From Tamlana flava (lineage in GTDB: Bacteria; Bacteroidota; Bacteroidia; Flavobacteriales; Flavobacteriaceae), in NCBI RefSeq assembly GCF_041287255.1, contig NZ_JBGGTX010000005.1, positions 1 through 64,000 of the forward strand: a stretch of 64,000 nucleotides of DNA, given 5' to 3'. Made by a program: the position numbers and the translations under genes. The notes beneath the pieces are model-generated. The model was not told the DNA's origin. It made no database searches and saw only the letters and a list, made by a program, of their open reading frames with translations. Numbering within the stretch: position 1 is the first letter of the stretch; every line of letters starts with the position of its first letter. Below, piece after piece: positions 61,375 to 64,000 of this stretch.

Positions 61375-64000
61375 ATGAGCAAAAAGGGAGTGTTTTTCTT
61401 TTTAATGGTTGTTGTTTATATATCGTGTAGTAAAGAATCTAATCATTCAAATAAAGATGTGCTGTTTACCAGTTTAGATTCAAACGATACGGGTGTAAAA
61501 TTCACAAATACGGTTCAAAACGAAAAGGAAGTCAATATTTTTACTTATCGTAATTTCTATAATGGCGGAGGCGTGGCTATTGGCGATATCAATAATGATG
61601 ACTTGCCCGATATTTTTTTTACGGCAAACCAAGGTCCAAATAAATTGTTCCTTAATAAAGGCAATTTAAAGTTTGAGGACATTTCCAAATCAGCCAATAT
61701 TGGAGGCAACAATGTTTGGTCAACAGGTGTTAATATGGTTGATATTAACAATGACGGTTTATTGGATATATATGTGTGTAACGCAGGAAATGTAAAGGGC
61801 GATAATTTAAAAAATGAGCTTTATATCAACAATGGCGATTTAACTTTTAGTGAACAGGCGGAAGAGTATAATCTCGCGGAAAATGGATTGACCACCCATG
61901 CCGCTTTTTTTGATTATGACAAGGATGGCGATTTAGATGTATACATTCTTAACAATAGTTTTATCCCCGTTAATTCATTAAATTATTCGAACAAACGGGA
62001 ACTTCGTGCGGAAGATTGGGAAGTGCCTAGCTTGTTAAAAGGTGGTGGGGACAAGTTGCTCAGAAATGATGATGGAAAATTTGTTGATGTAAGCGAGGAA
62101 GCTGGAATTTTTGGAAGCCTAATAGGTTTTGGACTCGGTGTAACGGTGGGCGATATCAATAAGGATTCCTATCCGGATATTTATGTGTCGAACGATTTTT
62201 ATGAGCGCGATTACCTCTACATCAACAACCAAGACGGCACATTTACCGAATCTATAAAAGATTGGACGGCGCACACCAGCCAATCCTCAATGGGCGCGGA
62301 CATGGCCGATATTAACAATGATGGTAATCCAGATGTGTTTGTTACAGACATGTTGCCAGAGCACAGTAAAAGAGTAAAAGAAACCACCCAGTTTGAAACC
62401 TATGACGTTTATCAACGAAAGCAAGGTTTGGATTTTGACCATCAATACATGCAAAATAGTTTGCAGCTAAATCTAGGTGATAATTATTTAGCGGAAATAG
62501 CCAATTTAAGCGGCGTGTCCAAAACAGATTGGAGTTGGGGCGCACTTTTATTTGATATGGATAACGATGGCTACAAAGATATTTATGTGTGCAACGGTAT
62601 TTATCATGATTTAACCAATCAAGACTTTATGACCTTTTTTGCCAACGATATTATCCAAAATATGGTGCTTACTGGTAAAAAGGAAGAGGTTTCAAACATT
62701 GTAAATAAAATGCCCAGCAACCCTATATCCAATTATGCATTTAAAAACTCTGGCAATTTGGGTTTTGAAAATGTTACTGAAACTTGGGGTTTTGATAAGC
62801 TTACATTCTCTAATGGGGCTGCTTATGGGGATTTGGATAACGACGGGGATTTGGATTTAGTAATTAATAATGTAAACCAAGAAGCCCTTGTTTATAAAAA
62901 CAATGCGGAAACATTAACCCAAAATAAGCATATAAAAATTCAATTAAAAGGAAAATCCCCAAACAGATATGGCATTGGCAGTAAAATAAAATTGTTTTCA
63001 GATAAAGAAGTTATTCTTCAGGAGGTTATTCCGTCCAGAGGCTTTCAATCATCCGTTGATTATGTCCAAACCATCGGAATTGGAAATAAATCTATAGACT
63101 CCATTCAAATTATATGGCCCGATAATTCTTTAGAAACATTGGCAAATATTCTTCCAAATAAAAAGTACATATTCAAACAAACAGATGCTTTACAAAAATT
63201 AGCCCCTTTAAATAAAAACAAGAACACATTCTTGTCTGAGGTCAACACCACAATGAGCGCTCATCAGGAGAATTACCATAGCGATTTTAACTATGAAGGT
63301 TTAATACACCAAATGCTTTCCAGAGAAGGTCCAACAATTTCGGTTGCCGATGTTAATGGCGATGGGCTAGACGATATTTTTGTAGGAGGAGCAAAAGGGC
63401 AAGAAAGTAAGTTGTTTTTTCAAACGTCTTCAGAGGATTTGGTTGCATCAGTTACACAAGGATTTGAAAAGGATAAAGACCTTGAAGATACGGCATCTGC
63501 ATTTTTTGATGCTGATAATGATGGAGATTTAGACCTTATGGTGGGCACAGGAGGAAATGAGGTAGAAGATGAAAAAAGCTATAAAACTAGATTATATCTC
63601 AATAACGGTAAAGGCTATTTTACTGAAAGTAGCGAGACCATTCAAGCCACATTTCACAATGCGTCGGTAATTGCACCTTGTGATTTTGATAACGATGGGG
63701 ATATGGACGTTTTTGTTGGGAGTAGAAGTGTTCCTGCCATTTATGGCATTAATGCCAAACAACAGTTATTGGAAAATGACGGCAAGGGAATCTTTAAAGA
63801 TATCACCAAGAATAAAGCCTATGGCTTTAATGGTTTAGGTATGGTAACGGATGCCAAGTGGTACGATTTTAATACCGATGGCAAAAAAGATTTGATTGTT
63901 ACCGAAGATTGGGGAACACCTAGGATTTTTGAAAATAATGGAAAGCAATTGGTTGAACGTAACACCAATTTAAGTCAGTTTAAAGGTTGGTGGAACACCA
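61375..64000 (+). CDS. VCBS-repeat/ASPIC-type lipoprotein (cut by window end)
   Basis: At least 875 codons, open to the end of the window. A lipoprotein signal (VFFFLMVVVYISC) starts the protein. The body is a string of FG-GAP/VCBS-like repeats with calcium-binding loops of the D-x-N-x-D-G-x-x-D form (GDINNDDLPDIFF, VDINNDGLLDIYV, FDYDKDGDLDVYI and more). An ASPIC/UnbV-type segment follows near residues 520-600 (GIGSKIKLFS, SIQIIWPDNS), then a second set of repeats. Such beta-propeller proteins commonly follow susCD in Flavobacteriaceae and are thought to bind or hold glycans at the surface. The terminator upstream suggests separate transcription. Confidence 0.85.
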   Translation, partial: MSKKGVFFFLMVVVYISCSKESNHSNKDVLFTSLDSNDTGVKFTNTVQNEKEVNIFTYRNFYNGGGVAIGDINNDDLPDIFFTANQGPNKLFLNKGNLKFEDISKSANIGGNNVWSTGVNMVDINNDGLLDIYVCNAGNVKGDNLKNELYINNGDLTFSEQAEEYNLAENGLTTHAAFFDYDKDGDLDVYILNNSFIPVNSLNYSNKRELRAEDWEVPSLLKGGGDKLLRNDDGKFVDVSEEAGIFGSLIGFGLGVTVGDINKDSYPDIYVSNDFYERDYLYINNQDGTFTESIKDWTAHTSQSSMGADMADINNDGNPDVFVTDMLPEHSKRVKETTQFETYDVYQRKQGLDFDHQYMQNSLQLNLGDNYLAEIANLSGVSKTDWSWGALLFDMDNDGYKDIYVCNGIYHDLTNQDFMTFFANDIIQNMVLTGKKEEVSNIVNKMPSNPISNYAFKNSGNLGFENVTETWGFDKLTFSNGAAYGDLDNDGDLDLVINNVNQEALVYKNNAETLTQNKHIKIQLKGKSPNRYGIGSKIKLFSDKEVILQEVIPSRGFQSSVDYVQTIGIGNKSIDSIQIIWPDNSLETLANILPNKKYIFKQTDALQKLAPLNKNKNTFLSEVNTTMSAHQENYHSDFNYEGLIHQMLSREGPTISVADVNGDGLDDIFVGGAKGQESKLFFQTSSEDLVASVTQGFEKDKDLEDTASAFFDADNDGDLDLMVGTGGNEVEDEKSYKTRLYLNNGKGYFTESSETIQATFHNASVIAPCDFDNDGDMDVFVGSRSVPAIYGINAKQQLLENDGKGIFKDITKNKAYGFNGLGMVTDAKWYDFNTDGKKDLIVTEDWGTPRIFENNGKQLVERNTNLSQFKGWWNT

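Overview
The window comes from a low-GC chromosome of the phylum Bacteroidota, almost certainly a marine-type Flavobacteriaceae. The evidence is the complete gliding/type IX secretion core gldK-gldL-gldM-gldN, an exosortase F (xrtF) pair, a SusC/SusD pair, DUF6090 and DUF983 proteins, and promoters of the Bacteroidota form TTTG-N(18-21)-TAnnTTTG (upstream of miaB and purH).

Region 1 (about 47-11065) is accessory DNA with a striking modular layout. Six gene modules, all read on the minus strand, are separated by five well-matched 130-134 bp imperfect palindromes, plus a sixth at the distal end. Every module begins with GTTNNNN and ends with the reverse complement of its own start, not that of its neighbour. 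This is the logic of integron gene cassettes and attC sites. Immediately beyond the last module, in the same orientation, lies a 414-codon tyrosine recombinase (11093-12337) with all catalytic residues but no visible IntI-specific insertion. I read the region as an integron-like cassette system of Bacteroidota; it is the main discovery candidate here. From head to tail the modules carry a short-chain fatty-acid transporter, a one-TM protein of unknown function, a four-gene DNA-methylation/helicase/nuclease defence operon, a two-TM mini-protein, a DUF6090 protein (with the cut-off start of a second copy), and an NTF2-like lipoprotein.

Region 2 (12346-30746) is core genome: a deformylase-like lipoprotein; the elongasome operon mreB-mreC-mreD-mrdA-rodA; purH; a GAF-type methionine sulfoxide reductase; xrtF and its partner; groES-groEL; secG; a TPR protein; lptE; a sigma-54 activator; miaB; and two paralogous membrane proteins. 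Region 3 (30884-48653) holds topA, an arginase-fold protein that has lost its metal ligands, gldKLMN, an FAD oxidoreductase, a DUF983 protein divergent from an ABC-F protein, and a three-gene RND efflux operon.

Region 4 (48816-64000) holds a secreted LRR protein, a CPXCG protein, initiator tRNA-Met, and then a glycan-utilisation locus: a formylglycine-generating enzyme with both active-site cysteines, a secreted GH65-type hydrolase, a DoxX-like protein, a small secreted protein, a LacI regulator, SusC, SusD and a VCBS/ASPIC-type lipoprotein that runs off the window. Two perfect palindromes matching GAAANCGNTTTC are good candidates for LacI operators tying this locus together.

All assignments come from reading sequence and motifs; no database search was run.
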